Positions 35,081-44,054 of a stretch of 64,000 nucleotides of DNA are shown here, in pieces. Both the position numbers and the translations under genes were made by a program. This stretch comes from Kribbella pratensis (GTDB lineage Bacteria > Actinomycetota > Actinomycetes > Propionibacteriales > Kribbellaceae), in NCBI RefSeq assembly GCF_004365355.1, contig NZ_SODP01000003.1, positions 372,001 to 436,000 of the forward strand, given 5' to 3'. Position 1 is the stretch's first letter; every line of letters starts with the position of its first letter. The notes beneath the pieces are model-generated. The model did not search any database and was not told the origin of the DNA. It saw only the letters and a list, made by a program, of their open reading frames with translations.

Positions 35081-36042
35081 CAGCGGTCCTCGTAGTAGAC
35101 CCAGCGGCGGGCGAGCCCGAAGTTGATCAGCGTGAAGATCGCGATGATCAGCAGCAGCACCCACGCCATCGCGGAGGCGTAGCCCATGTTCAGGTTCGCG
35201 AAACCCTGCTGGTACAGGTAAAGCGTGTAGAACAACGTGGAGTCGGACGGGCCTCCGCTGCCGCCGCTCACGACGTACGCCGGGGTGAAGGCCTGGAACG
35301 CCTGGATGATCTGCAGCACCACGTTGAAGAAGATGATCGGCGTCAGCAGCGGCACGGTGACCGACCAGAACCGTCGCCAGGCGTTCGCGCCGTCGACCGA
35401 GGCGGCGTCGTACAGCTCCTGCGGTATCTGCTTCAGGCCGGCCAGGAAGATCACCATCGGCGAACCGAACTGCCAGATGTTCAGCAGCACCAGCGTGTAG
35501 AGCGCCGTGTCGGGGTTGGAGATCCAGCTCCGGCCGCCGACGCCGAAGAACGCGAGGAAGGCATTGAGTACGCCGTCGTCGTCGAAGAGCTGGCCCCAGA
35601 TCACCGCGATCGCGACGCTGCCGCCGAGCAGTGAGGGGATGTAATAGATCGAGCGGTACAAGGCCATCCCGCGCATCGGGCGGTTCAGCATCACGGCGAC
35701 TGCGAGTGCGAATCCCAGCTGCAGCGGGACAGTGAGGGCGACGTAGATGAACGTGACCTTCAACGACTGCAGGTAGCGCGGATCGTCGGTGAACATCTTC
35801 ACGTAGTTGCCGAAGCCGTTCCAGCGCGGTGACTGCAGCAGGTTGAACTTGGTGAACGACAGGTACAGCGATCCCAGCAGAGGTGCGGCGGTCAGCAGCA
35901 GCAGGCCGGTGAACCAGGGGAGCAGGAAGAGGTAGGCGACCCGGTCCGTGCGCCGGCCGGGTCTGGGACGTGATGCCGGGGGAGGGACCTCAGCTGTCGG
36001 TTCACGGCCTGCCGGAGCAGAGATCTCGGTGCTCGTGCTCAT
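35080..36042 (-). CDS. Sugar ABC transporter permease (MalF type)
   Basis: A 320-residue permease beginning with a Pro-rich N-tail, then AYLFLLPWFTGLLLLTAAPL, the first of six helices. The EAA loop is ELYDAASVDGANAWRRFWSV. It is the first gene of the second sugar operon (permease, permease, binding protein, hydrolase). A GAGAGGAGG site precedes the ATG. A good promoter lies about 160 bp upstream. Confidence 0.93.
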   Translation of the reverse strand: MSTSTEISAPAGREPTAEVPPPASRPRPGRRTDRVAYLFLLPWFTGLLLLTAAPLLGSLYLSFTKFNLLQSPRWNGFGNYVKMFTDDPRYLQSLKVTFIYVALTVPLQLGFALAVAVMLNRPMRGMALYRSIYYIPSLLGGSVAIAVIWGQLFDDDGVLNAFLAFFGVGGRSWISNPDTALYTLVLLNIWQFGSPMVIFLAGLKQIPQELYDAASVDGANAWRRFWSVTVPLLTPIIFFNVVLQIIQAFQAFTPAYVVSGGSGGPSDSTLFYTLYLYQQGFANLNMGYASAMAWVLLLIIAIFTLINFGLARRWVYYEDR

Positions 36043-36196
36043 GGTGGCCTCCTCTCAGGAGTCCTTCTTCACCGATGTAGAAACGGGCCGGAAAATCGGC
36101 CGAAGCCTTCGGATCACTGCTCTGGAAGGACTTCGGCCGGTCAGGGGGCGGCGCGGACGGGTATCACTTGGTGGAAGTGGTATTCCGCTACGCGAG

Positions 36197-36225
36197 AGAT
36201 TAAGCCGCCGATGGGCGAAGTGCAA
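36197..36225 (-). promoter_or_regulatory. Promoter of the second sugar ABC operon
   Basis: On the minus strand TTGCAC (36225-36220) and TAATCT (36202-36197) are separated by exactly 17 bp. The implied leader is about 150 nt and contains CGGCCGAAG (36097-36105) and CTTCGGCCG (36131-36139) as inverted arms. No regulator gene is adjacent. Confidence 0.6.
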
Positions 36226-36304
36226 TAGCGAAGTGGATTCGTATTCACACGTCTCAAACGCTCCACTGCGGTGGTGGGTCCGGGGCCCGGGTAACGTCGC
36301 GCCA

Positions 36305-37342
36305 ATGACGAACAGCACCGCCGCGCGATCGTCGTACCTGATGCGGGCCGGACTGGTCCGCAATGTGCGGTCCGGGGAGCACCTGACCACGTTCGTGGTG
36401 TCGGGGGTGGCGACGGTCCTGGTGACCCGGCTGATCCTCAGCCTGAGCGGCTACCCGCAGATCGGCGGCAAGGGCCTGCACATCGCGCACGTGCTGCCCG
36501 GCGGTCTGCTGATGCTGATCGCGATCTCATTGCTGCTCGGGTACGTCGGACCCGTCGTCCGGCCGGCCGCCGCGACGGTCGGCGGGATCGGCTTCGGGTT
36601 GTTCATCGACGAGGTGGGGAAGTTCGTCACCTCGGACAACAACTACTTCTACAAGCCGACCGCGGCGATCGTGTACATCGTCTTCGTGCTGATCGTTCTC
36701 GGATTCCGGTTCCTCACCACGCGGCGGCCGATCGACCCGCGGGAGGAGCTGGCCAACGTCATCGACCATGCCGTCGAGGGCGTCGCCGGCGGCCTGTCGC
36801 GACGTCGTCGTGCGGAGGCATCGGAGCTGCTGCGGGCGGTGCCCCCGCAGGTGCAGGGGAGGCGGGAGACCAGGGAGTTGCTGGCCGCCTGCCCCGCCGA
36901 CGAGGTTGAGCTGGCTGCTCCGGTCGACGCGGCCTGGCAGGCACTGCAGCGGGCGTTCGAGCGACTCGCCACGCACCCGAAGGCGCCGCGGATCGCTGTC
37001 GCCGTACTGGTGCTGCAGGTGGTTGCGGCCCTGGTTATCGCGATCGTCGTCGGCGATGGGCTGAATCACCTGCCAGTGCTGGGCGTGACGGCCGGAAGCT
37101 TGCTGTCGGCAACATTCACGATGCGGGGTGCGCTGGCGCTGCGGAAGGGCAATCGGGCCCGGGCGGTCCGGTTGTTCGAGCTGGCTGTCCTGGTGTCGTT
37201 GCTGATGACACAGGTCTTCCAGTTCGCCGCCACGCAGTTCGCCGCCGCCGGCGGCATGCTGCTGGACCTGGTGATGCTGGGGCTGCTGCGGGCCGAGCGG
37301 GACCGGATGCAGCGAGAACTGGACAAATCCGCGAGGCCTTAG
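36305..37342 (+). CDS. Polytopic membrane protein of unknown function
   Basis: A 345-residue protein with about seven membrane segments in two groups, an N-terminal four (including PGGLLMLIAISLLLGYVG and AAIVYIVFVLIVLGFRFL) and a C-terminal three. A ~100-residue charged cytoplasmic domain lies between them. GFGLFIDEVGKFVTSDNNYF is a conserved-looking stretch. TAACGT ends 7 nt before the ATG, so a leaderless start is likely; longer readings run through the promoter region of the ABC operon. No family was recognised. Confidence 0.75.
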   Translation: MTNSTAARSSYLMRAGLVRNVRSGEHLTTFVVSGVATVLVTRLILSLSGYPQIGGKGLHIAHVLPGGLLMLIAISLLLGYVGPVVRPAAATVGGIGFGLFIDEVGKFVTSDNNYFYKPTAAIVYIVFVLIVLGFRFLTTRRPIDPREELANVIDHAVEGVAGGLSRRRRAEASELLRAVPPQVQGRRETRELLAACPADEVELAAPVDAAWQALQRAFERLATHPKAPRIAVAVLVLQVVAALVIAIVVGDGLNHLPVLGVTAGSLLSATFTMRGALALRKGNRARAVRLFELAVLVSLLMTQVFQFAATQFAAAGGMLLDLVMLGLLRAERDRMQRELDKSARP

Positions 37343-37427
37343 GTGCCCGTTTGCCGACGAAGGGCTGTCGCATCCCGTCACGGAGGGTTAGGTTCGGAAC
37401 TGTCGGCTCTTTCACGGGAGGACAGTC

Positions 37428-38309
37428 ATGGCTGGTCGGATCGTGGTTGGCATCGACGGGTCGGAGCAGAGCGCGCACGCGCTCGAATGGGCGGTGTCGC
37501 GGGCACGCCTCGGGGGTGCGCAGCTCGAACTGATCAGTGCCTACACGTCTGTTCCCGATCTGAACTTCTACGGCTATCACGGCGTGCCGAGCCAGCCCGT
37601 GGAGTGGTACGCCGAGTTCGCCGGGGAGCTGCTGGAGGCCGCGGCGGCCCGGGTGCGCGAGCTCGCACCCGAGCTGACCTGCACGCTCACCTCGCAGCTG
37701 GGCCACCCCGCGCACGTGCTGGCGGACGCCTCCGAGGGCGCGGATGCGGTCGTCGTCGGCCGGCGTGGGCTGGGCGGCGTCAGGAGTGCGCTGATGGGCT
37801 CGGTGAGCAACCGGTTGACGATCCACGCGAAATGCCCGGTCATCGTCATCGGTGAGGGCGAGGCACCGAGGACAGGCCCGATCGTGGTGGGTGTGGACGG
37901 ATCCGAGTTCGGCACGAACGCGCTCCGCTATGCGATCACCGAGGCTGCCGTGCGGGGGAGCTCGGTGCGTGCGGTCGCCGCGTACGAGCTTCCGCACCCT
38001 GCGCTGCGGGACGACCCGGAGCTCGTCGCACGGATGCAAGCGGACGTGGAAGCGGAGGCCACCGGCGCCGTCACCCAAGTGCTCGACGAGGTGAAGGGGA
38101 CGAACGCCGCGTCGGTGAACGTCGAGCCCGTGGCCGTAGCGGGCCCAGCCGCGGAAGCAATCCTGGGTCACGCCGAGGACGCCCAGCTGATCGTGGTCGG
38201 TACGCACGGCAAGGGTCTGGTACAGCGCATCCTGCTCGGATCTGTCAGCCGGCGGGTCCTGAACGACGCCGACCGGCCCGTCGCCGTCGTGGACCTCCCG
38301 GAAAGCTGA
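37428..38309 (+). CDS. Tandem universal stress protein
   Basis: A 293-residue protein with two Usp domains (about 1-142 and 149-293). Each begins with the VGxDGSE motif (IVVGIDGSEQSAHAL and IVVGVDGSEFGTNAL) and ends with the ATP-binding G-2x-G-9x-GS pattern (VGRRGLGG...GSVSNR, VGTHGKGL...GSVSRR). ATP-binding Usp proteins of this type accumulate under hypoxia or growth arrest in actinomycetes. A GGGAGGACAG site precedes the ATG. It stands alone. Confidence 0.93.
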   Translation: MAGRIVVGIDGSEQSAHALEWAVSRARLGGAQLELISAYTSVPDLNFYGYHGVPSQPVEWYAEFAGELLEAAAARVRELAPELTCTLTSQLGHPAHVLADASEGADAVVVGRRGLGGVRSALMGSVSNRLTIHAKCPVIVIGEGEAPRTGPIVVGVDGSEFGTNALRYAITEAAVRGSSVRAVAAYELPHPALRDDPELVARMQADVEAEATGAVTQVLDEVKGTNAASVNVEPVAVAGPAAEAILGHAEDAQLIVVGTHGKGLVQRILLGSVSRRVLNDADRPVAVVDLPES

Positions 38310-38374
38310 TCCGTTCACCGTGTCAGCCAGGTGTGCGGGGTACGGTCCGGGACTGAAGTTCAGCCGCCGTCTCG

Positions 38375-39643
38375 CTAAGCGGCACTGACTGTGTCTCGAA
38401 CCGGAGCTGCCGTGGCTTCCATTGGACCCGGCGTAGCCTTCCACGTCTCGTGGCGCCCGATCAGTACTGGTGACATCGTCGCGATCAGGTAGATCGCACC
38501 TCCGGCGAGCAGAGCAGGCGCCAGACCGATGCCCGCGATCGCCGCGCCGGCTACGACGCCTCCCAGTGGTACGCCCGTCCAGCAGGCCGCGTTCGACAAC
38601 GAGTTGACCCGGCCGAGCAGGTGACCGGGTATCCGTTCGACGCGGATCGCGCCGAGCACGGGGTTGATGAAGCCGGCGCCGATGCCGCCGACGGCGTACA
38701 CCGCCATCAGCGCCCACACCGGTGCGTCCGTCGCCAGGGCGATGAAGCGGGGAGCTCCTGCGATCAAGAACGCAATCGTGAAGATCAGCTTGCGCGGGAT
38801 GCGATCACCGATGGCTGACGCGAGCAGGGCGAACGCGGTAGCGGTCACAGCGAACGAGGTGAGGATCAGACTGGTGTGGCCGGGACCGTAGCCGTGTTCC
38901 CTGATCCAGACGGGCAGCAGGACGGTACCGATCGCCGCGTCGAGCAGGTTGGTGACGGCGATCATCGTCACGAGCGGCAGCAGCAGGCGGTCGGTACGGA
39001 GGAAGTTCCAGCCTTCACGGAGCCGGTGGCCGTAGCTCTCTTCGGTCTCGTTGTTCGCCGGTTGCCTGTCCTGCTTGGGGATCCAGCGTGCAATCAGTAC
39101 GGCGCAGACGCCGAACGAGGCTGCGTCGATCCAGAGCGCGTTGACTGCTCCGGCCAGGGTGATCAGTCCGCCGGCGAGTGCGTACGCGAAGAAGCCGGCC
39201 AGGCGTTCCGTCGTGCTCTCCAGGCCTGTCACCCGTTCGAGTGGGACCTTGGCCGCTCGGGCGATGTCCGGGATCAGGGTCTCCTTCGCGGAATCCCCTG
39301 GTCCACGGAGCGCGCCGGCGATGGCTACCAGCGCGAGCAGGGTCGGGAAGTGCAGTAGGCCGAGTGTGTGCAGGAGAGGGACGAGCGCGACGACGCCGGT
39401 GCTGCCGGTGTCGGCCAGGACGCTGATGCGACGGGCGCCGACCTTGTCGATGAGCGGGCCGCCGACGGCCTTCACGATGACCAGTGGAGCCATCTCGGCC
39501 AGCGCGACCAGGCCTGTCTTCACGGGCGAGCCTGTTGTGATCAGTACGAACCAGGGGATGGCGATCGCGCTGACCTTGGTACCGCAGATCGAGACGACGT
39601 TCGCGACCAGGAACGCGACGAGCGGGGCGCGGTTCCTGTTCAT
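38375..39643 (-). CDS. MFS transporter
   Basis: A 422-residue, 12-helix MFS protein (NRAPLVAFLVANVVSICGTKV start; GPLIDKVGARRISVLAD after helix 2; LRGPGDSAKETLIPDIARA after helix 4). The family resembles EntS-like exporters. Its start overlaps the stop of the upstream ArsR-like regulator (ATGA), so expression is coupled to it. Substrate unknown. Confidence 0.9.
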   Translation of the reverse strand: MNRNRAPLVAFLVANVVSICGTKVSAIAIPWFVLITTGSPVKTGLVALAEMAPLVIVKAVGGPLIDKVGARRISVLADTGSTGVVALVPLLHTLGLLHFPTLLALVAIAGALRGPGDSAKETLIPDIARAAKVPLERVTGLESTTERLAGFFAYALAGGLITLAGAVNALWIDAASFGVCAVLIARWIPKQDRQPANNETEESYGHRLREGWNFLRTDRLLLPLVTMIAVTNLLDAAIGTVLLPVWIREHGYGPGHTSLILTSFAVTATAFALLASAIGDRIPRKLIFTIAFLIAGAPRFIALATDAPVWALMAVYAVGGIGAGFINPVLGAIRVERIPGHLLGRVNSLSNAACWTGVPLGGVVAGAAIAGIGLAPALLAGGAIYLIATMSPVLIGRHETWKATPGPMEATAAPVRDTVSAA

Positions 39644-40227
39644 CGTGTCTCCCGGGGAAAGGCCTGGATCTGGACGGTCACCTGCTCGGCGCCCTCGGGC
39701 AGGGGAGCGGTCAGGTCGGGCGTCTTGTACTTCTCCAGCACCGCCATGACCTCGTGCATCATCGCGTCGAGCTGGTCGGCCCGCAGGTGGAAGAAGTAGT
39801 CCGCCAGCACGCTGGCGTCGCGCCAGTCCTCGGGCATCGTCTGCATCGCGTCGATGAAGCCGAAGATGTTCTCGGCGTACGTCTGGCCGACGCCGTGCAG
39901 GAAGCCCAGTGCCAGCTCAGGCTCCTGCTCGAGCAGCTCCGCCTTGTTGAACTCGGTGCCTTGGTGAGCGGACTTCCACCAGCGGTCGCGCGCGTTGCCG
40001 CGGCTGTCGTCCTCGACCACCAGACCGGCGTCCGCCAGCTGGCGGAGGTGGTAGCTGGTCGCACCGGTGTTCACGCCGAGCCGGCCGGCCAGGGTGGTGG
40101 CGGTCTGCGGGCCATACACCCGCAGAAGGCCGACGATCCGGTTCCGCATCGGGTGGGCCAGGGCGCGCACCAGGTGGCGGTCGAGCCGGACTGTCCGGGG
40201 TGGCGGGGGGTTGGTCTCATCGCTCAT
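39640..40227 (-). CDS. ArsR-like winged-helix regulator
   Basis: A 195-residue regulator. The winged helix (about residues 15-92) contains VRALAHPMRNRIVGLLRVYG and TGATSYHLRQLADAGLVVED, then a helical C-terminal half with HLRADQLDAMMHEVMAVLEKY. No metal-site cysteines are visible. The ATG at 40227 is 18 bp from a cluster of TGCAAAG palindromes. It is translationally coupled to the downstream MFS gene, which it presumably represses together with itself. Confidence 0.88.
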   Translation of the reverse strand: MSDETNPPPPRTVRLDRHLVRALAHPMRNRIVGLLRVYGPQTATTLAGRLGVNTGATSYHLRQLADAGLVVEDDSRGNARDRWWKSAHQGTEFNKAELLEQEPELALGFLHGVGQTYAENIFGFIDAMQTMPEDWRDASVLADYFFHLRADQLDAMMHEVMAVLEKYKTPDLTAPLPEGAEQVTVQIQAFPRETR

Positions 40228-40244
40228 GGTGTCGAGGGTAGGAC

Positions 40245-40277
40245 TGCAAAGACTCTTTGCAAAGTGATTTTGCAAAG
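40245..40277. promoter_or_regulatory. Operator cluster with three TGCAAAG units
   Basis: TGCAAAG occurs at 40245-40251, within the perfect palindrome CTTTGCAAAG (40255-40264), and again in TTTTGCAAAG (40268-40277). The AT-rich block sits directly upstream of the ArsR-like gene, as expected for autoregulation. Confidence 0.7.
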
Positions 40278-40410
40278 AAGTTCTGCGATTGCTCTGTGGG
40301 GCCTGCGTGCCTTGGTTGTCCACAGATTGCGGATCGGTCGCTCCGGGCGGCTCGGATCGCGGCATCTTCTCTGTCGACCACGCATCGACCGTGAATGGAG
40401 AGAACCAGCA

Positions 40411-40776
40411 ATGATGCGCGTGATGCTCGAGGACGCCGACTACTGCGACGTCCCCGCCGACCTGATGACGTTCGACGACGGGGCGGTGGTGTTCTGGCGC
40501 GGAGGCGAGGAGGTCGGCCGCCACCGCCAGGCCCGGATCCGCTCGCTCGAGCTGCTCAACCCGCGCTCGATGACCCGCAAGATCGAGCAGGCCCGGAAGA
40601 ACCACCCGAAGGCCTTCAGCCAGTGGTCCCCCGAAGACGAGCAGACCCTGATCGAGATGTTCCACAACGGCGCCACCAAGGACGACCTCGTCACGACCCT
40701 CGGCCGCCAGGAGGGCGGCATCGCCACCCGCCTCCGCTCCCTCGGCCTCCTCACCGACGACCAAAAACTCGAATGA
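40411..40776 (+). CDS. Small protein with Myb/SANT-like helix-turn-helix
   Basis: A 121-residue protein. The N-terminal half is beta-rich (MMRVMLEDADYCDVPADLMT, GAVVFWRGGEEVGRHRQ). The C-terminal half reads FSQWSPEDEQTLIEMFHNGA and GRQEGGIATRLRSLGLL, a pattern like the helix-turn-helix found at the C-terminus of some helicases and in SANT/Myb domains. A GGAGAGAACC site precedes the ATG. Function unknown. It is convergent with vapC. Confidence 0.72.
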   Translation: MMRVMLEDADYCDVPADLMTFDDGAVVFWRGGEEVGRHRQARIRSLELLNPRSMTRKIEQARKNHPKAFSQWSPEDEQTLIEMFHNGATKDDLVTTLGRQEGGIATRLRSLGLLTDDQKLE

Positions 40777-40785
40777 GGGTGCGGC

Positions 40786-41166
40786 TTAGATACCGACGAC
40801 CTCAACGAGCTCCTGAATCGCGCGGAAGTCCTTCGGGTTTCGGGTGAAGAGAGCAGCCTCGTGAGTGGCCGCGGTTGCCGCGATAACCAGGTCGAACGCG
40901 CGGGCGCGCGGCTGCCCTCCCGCGGCCGCGACCGCTGCTGCGAAGGAGCCGTAGGTGCGAGCCACTGCGTCGGTTACCGGTAGTGCCTCAAAAGCGCGTT
41001 CGATGCCGGCAAGACGCCGCAGCCGGGCCGCACGAGTCTCCGGTGACTTGGCGACCAGCACCCCGAAGTGCAACTCGGCGAGACTGATGGTGCTGATCGC
41101 AAACTCCGCATCAACTGGCTCATCCAGGCCTTCGATGAGGACACTGGTATCTAGCAGTGCCCTCAT
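40786..41166 (-). CDS. vapC: PIN-domain toxin VapC
   Basis: A 126-residue PIN ribonuclease. It has the acidic residues in LLDTSVLIEG (Asp6), a Glu in SLAELHFG, an Asp in RAFDLVIAATA and the TRNPKDF ending. VapC toxins cut RNA, often initiator tRNA or rRNA, when released from VapB. The start overlaps the antitoxin stop (ATGA), the usual vapBC coupling. Target not predictable. Confidence 0.92.
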   Translation of the reverse strand: MRALLDTSVLIEGLDEPVDAEFAISTISLAELHFGVLVAKSPETRAARLRRLAGIERAFEALPVTDAVARTYGSFAAAVAAAGGQPRARAFDLVIAATAATHEAALFTRNPKDFRAIQELVEVVGI

Positions 41167-41414
41167 TTCGTCGGCCCCCAGGGATCGACGAGGTCTTGAT
41201 CGATCAGGTCGCGATCGGTCTCCCAGGCGTCATCGGTGCGTCGGCTCAGTATGTCTGCGATCTCGTCGTAGTGCCGCCAGTGGTCGCGTTCAGGTGGGCC
41301 GAGCACAGCCGCTGGGCGGCCGGACACAGTAATCACCAGGTGCTCGCCGGCCTCGGCGCGGCGGACGAGATCACTCGCGTGCTGCCGCAGCTCACGAAGT
41401 CCCAATGCGTCCAT
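41163..41414 (-). CDS. vapB: Antitoxin VapB (Phd/YefM superfamily)
   Basis: An 83-residue antitoxin beginning MDALGLRELRQHASDLVRRA and continuing to TVSGRPAAVL, the DNA-binding fold of the Phd/YefM class. The C-terminal half (DHWRHYDEIADILSRRTDD) would wrap the toxin. The ATG at 41414 is 7 nt from the -10-like TACCTT, so the mRNA is probably leaderless. A perfect 16-bp palindrome covers the promoter for autoregulation. Confidence 0.9.
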   Translation of the reverse strand: MDALGLRELRQHASDLVRRAEAGEHLVITVSGRPAAVLGPPERDHWRHYDEIADILSRRTDDAWETDRDLIDQDLVDPWGPTK

Positions 41415-41424
41415 GAACCCCAAG

Positions 41425-41440
41425 GTAGCACATGTGCTAC
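41425..41440 (-). promoter_or_regulatory. vapBC operator palindrome over the promoter
   Basis: GTAGCACATGTGCTAC is a perfect 16-bp palindrome. The -10-like hexamer TACCTT (41427-41422, minus strand) overlaps its end, so a bound VapB/VapC complex would occlude RNA polymerase. Confidence 0.75.
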
Positions 41441-41576
41441 ATACTGAGTCGGCGTGAACAAGGCGTGCGTTTCGTGCTCGGTGGCAGGGAGGAATGTACG
41501 GGGAGTTTGGAGGGAGCAACCGTGGGTTTCCGAGACCCTTTTGAGATCGGGGGTGGCGGTCGGGGACAATGGCGCG

Positions 41577-42890
41577 ATGCAACCAGTGGTGCGGTCGGGC
41601 GAGCCGGCGCGGTCGGCGGAGGCCGGGGCGCTGGACGTGGTTCGTGCTGCCCTGCTGGATCAGAGCAGTCTGGTGCGGGCGCTGGCGTCCGGGCGGCGTC
41701 GCGGGTTCGACCCGCCGGCGTACCTGCGGGTCGAGGTGCGGTACGTCGATCTGAAGGGCCAGCGGCACCTGCAGATCACCGAGTTCGACGAGCGGCAGGC
41801 CCACACGCGGAACGTCGCCGGGGCCGACGTGGAGAAGGCCGTGGACGAGCTTCTCGACCTGCCGTACGGGTCGTGGCACGTGGAGACGACGGGCGAGACC
41901 CTGCGGCTGCGGTACACCAAGAAGGGCAAGGAGCTGCTGCACCGGCAGGACGACAACCGGGAGCAGGAGACCGGGCACGACCGGGTGAAGCAGCGGGTGC
42001 TCGATCCGGCCGCGCCGTTCCTGATCGAGCTCGGTATCAGCGACCACCAGGGCAGGGTCAAGCCGTCGCGGCAGGCGAAGTACAAGCAGATCGAGGAGTT
42101 CTGCAAGCTGCTCGCGCCTGCGCTCGACGAGGCGATCGGGGCGGGCCGGATCGCGACGGACCGTCCGCTGCAGGTGGTCGACCTCGGCTGCGGGAACGCG
42201 TATCTCACCCTGGCGGCGTACCACCTGCTGTCCGTGGCCGGGCACGACGTCCGGATGACCGGCATCGACCACAACCCGGCGGCGCGGAAGCGGAATGCGC
42301 GGGTGGTCGAGGCGCTCGGCTGGCAGGACCACCTGCGGTTCGTCGACGCGACCATCGAGGCGGCCGAGCTCGACGTACGACCGGATGTCGTCCTGGCGCT
42401 GCATGCCTGCGACACCGCGACCGACGACGCGCTCGCGCGGGCGGTCGGCTGGGAGGCTCCGCTGGTGCTCGCAGCCCCGTGTTGTCATCACGACATCCAA
42501 AAGCAGCTCAAGAGCGTCACACCACCGGCGCCTTATGCGCTGATGACGCGATATGGCATCGTTCGTGAGCGGTTTGCCGACGTCCTGACGGATTCGTTGC
42601 GGGCGGCGGTGCTGCGACAGGTCGGTTACCGGGTGGAGGTCGTGCAGTTCGTGGACAGTCAGCACACGCCGCGCAATCTGCTGCTTCGCGCTGCGCGGAC
42701 CGGCGCGAAGCCGACCGCCGACCTCCAGGCCGAGTACCAGGCCATGGTCACCGAATGGCAGGTCAACCCCCGCCTGGCCCAACTCCTCCTCCCCGCCGAG
42801 CCGCCATCGGCCGAGGCGCCGCTGGCCGCGACGGAGCCCGCCGAGGCGCCGCCTGGCGAGCGGGACGCGGGCGCCGGGGTGGGCTTGTGA
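41577..42890 (+). CDS. SAM-dependent methyltransferase (Methyltransf_32-like)
   Basis: A 437-residue class I methyltransferase. The SAM motif is VVDLGCGNAYL (about residues 200-210), followed by GIDHNP and LHACDTATDDAL. A CCHH motif (Cys302-His305) recalls the Trm13/METTL25-like Methyltransf_32 family. The N-terminal ~150 residues are an additional domain. GACAAT ends 6 nt before the ATG, indicating a leaderless start. Its stop overlaps the start of the secreted protein gene (GTGA). Substrate may be a nucleic acid but is unproven. Confidence 0.85.
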   Translation: MQPVVRSGEPARSAEAGALDVVRAALLDQSSLVRALASGRRRGFDPPAYLRVEVRYVDLKGQRHLQITEFDERQAHTRNVAGADVEKAVDELLDLPYGSWHVETTGETLRLRYTKKGKELLHRQDDNREQETGHDRVKQRVLDPAAPFLIELGISDHQGRVKPSRQAKYKQIEEFCKLLAPALDEAIGAGRIATDRPLQVVDLGCGNAYLTLAAYHLLSVAGHDVRMTGIDHNPAARKRNARVVEALGWQDHLRFVDATIEAAELDVRPDVVLALHACDTATDDALARAVGWEAPLVLAAPCCHHDIQKQLKSVTPPAPYALMTRYGIVRERFADVLTDSLRAAVLRQVGYRVEVVQFVDSQHTPRNLLLRAARTGAKPTADLQAEYQAMVTEWQVNPRLAQLLLPAEPPSAEAPLAATEPAEAPPGERDAGAGVGL

Positions 42891-44005
42891 CGCGACTTCG
42901 GACCGCGTTCGCGCTGGTAGGGGCGACGCTGTGCACGCTCGCGGGTGTGGCACTTCCCCTAACGGCCACGACAGCCTCGGCGGCCTCGGCGAGCGTGCAT
43001 GCAGACCCGACCCCGGCCGCTCCGAAGAAGCTGTTCACGATCCGCGACGACCGGATCAAGGAGTCGTCCGGTCTGGCGAAGAGCGTCAAGCACCCCGGCA
43101 CGTACTACACCGTGAATGACTCCGGCGACACCGGGCGGGTGTTCGCGATCGACTCGACGACCGGCAAGGTCGAGGCGGTACTGCGTTTCGGCGCGAAGGT
43201 GAGCGACGTCGAGGCGCTCGGCGTGGACCGCAACGGCACGATCTACATCGCGGACATCGGCGACAACAAGGCCGACCGCGAGCAGATCGAGATCTACACG
43301 ATCCCGGAGCCGGAGACGCTCGAGGACGCCGACGTCAAGTACCACCAGTTCGACTTCAAGTACCCGGACGGCGCGCACGACGCCGAGACGCTGCTGATCG
43401 AGCCGGGCACCAGCCAGCTGTACATCGTGACGAAGGAGCTCAAGGGCACCGGCGCGATCTATGCCGCCCCACCCGCCCCGAGCCGCCAAGGCACCAACGA
43501 CCTGTCGAAGCTCGCGCCGGCGCCGTCCGGGATCATCACCGACGGCACGTTCTTACCGGACGGCCAGCGGGTGGTGCTCCGGACGTACACCGACGTCGCA
43601 ACGGTCGCCTGGGGCGACACCCCCACCGTGGTCGCGCGTGGCGCCGCAGCCCTGGGTCAGGGCGAGACCGTGGCAGTAGGCCCGACCGACAACACCGTCC
43701 TCGTCGGCAGCGAAGGCGCCAACTCGGCCATCTACCAATTGACGGCTCCCACCAAGGCAGTCGCTTCCACCCCGCCGTCCGCGGGCGCGACGCCGAAGCA
43801 GGCCACGACGTCCGACTCCGGCAGCTCCGACTCCGGCAAGAGTCACAACCTTCGCTGGATCATCATCGGCGCCGGCCTGTTCGCGCTGATCATCACGATC
43901 GTCACGTTCCCTCCTGGCCGCCGCGAACGCCTGGACCGCCAGGCCGAGAACGACCGCCTGACCGGCCAGTCCCCACCCACCGGTCATCGCCGCCCGCACG
44001 TCTGA
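42887..44005 (+). CDS. Secreted, membrane-anchored protein, probable beta-propeller
   Basis: A 372-residue protein. Residues 1-33 are a signal peptide (ending TTASAASA). The ectodomain has ESSGLAKSVKHPGTYYTVND, DVEALGVDRNGTIYIADIGDN and repeated beta-strand patterns typical of propellers. A Ser/Gly-rich stalk leads to a C-terminal helix (WIIIGAGLFALIITIVTF) and a basic tail, anchoring it to the outer membrane face. The GTG overlaps the methyltransferase stop, so translation is coupled. Function unknown. Confidence 0.82.
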   Translation: MTRLRTAFALVGATLCTLAGVALPLTATTASAASASVHADPTPAAPKKLFTIRDDRIKESSGLAKSVKHPGTYYTVNDSGDTGRVFAIDSTTGKVEAVLRFGAKVSDVEALGVDRNGTIYIADIGDNKADREQIEIYTIPEPETLEDADVKYHQFDFKYPDGAHDAETLLIEPGTSQLYIVTKELKGTGAIYAAPPAPSRQGTNDLSKLAPAPSGIITDGTFLPDGQRVVLRTYTDVATVAWGDTPTVVARGAAALGQGETVAVGPTDNTVLVGSEGANSAIYQLTAPTKAVASTPPSAGATPKQATTSDSGSSDSGKSHNLRWIIIGAGLFALIITIVTFPPGRRERLDRQAENDRLTGQSPPTGHRRPHV

Positions 44006-44054
44006 TTCGCAAATCCGGAAGCTGTACGTCCGGAACCGGTCCTAGCATCGGGGC

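Noticed and set aside
40316..40324. TTGTCCACA, a DnaA-box match
   Set aside because: Only one copy, no AT-rich unwinding region, dnaA or dnaN nearby; not an origin.
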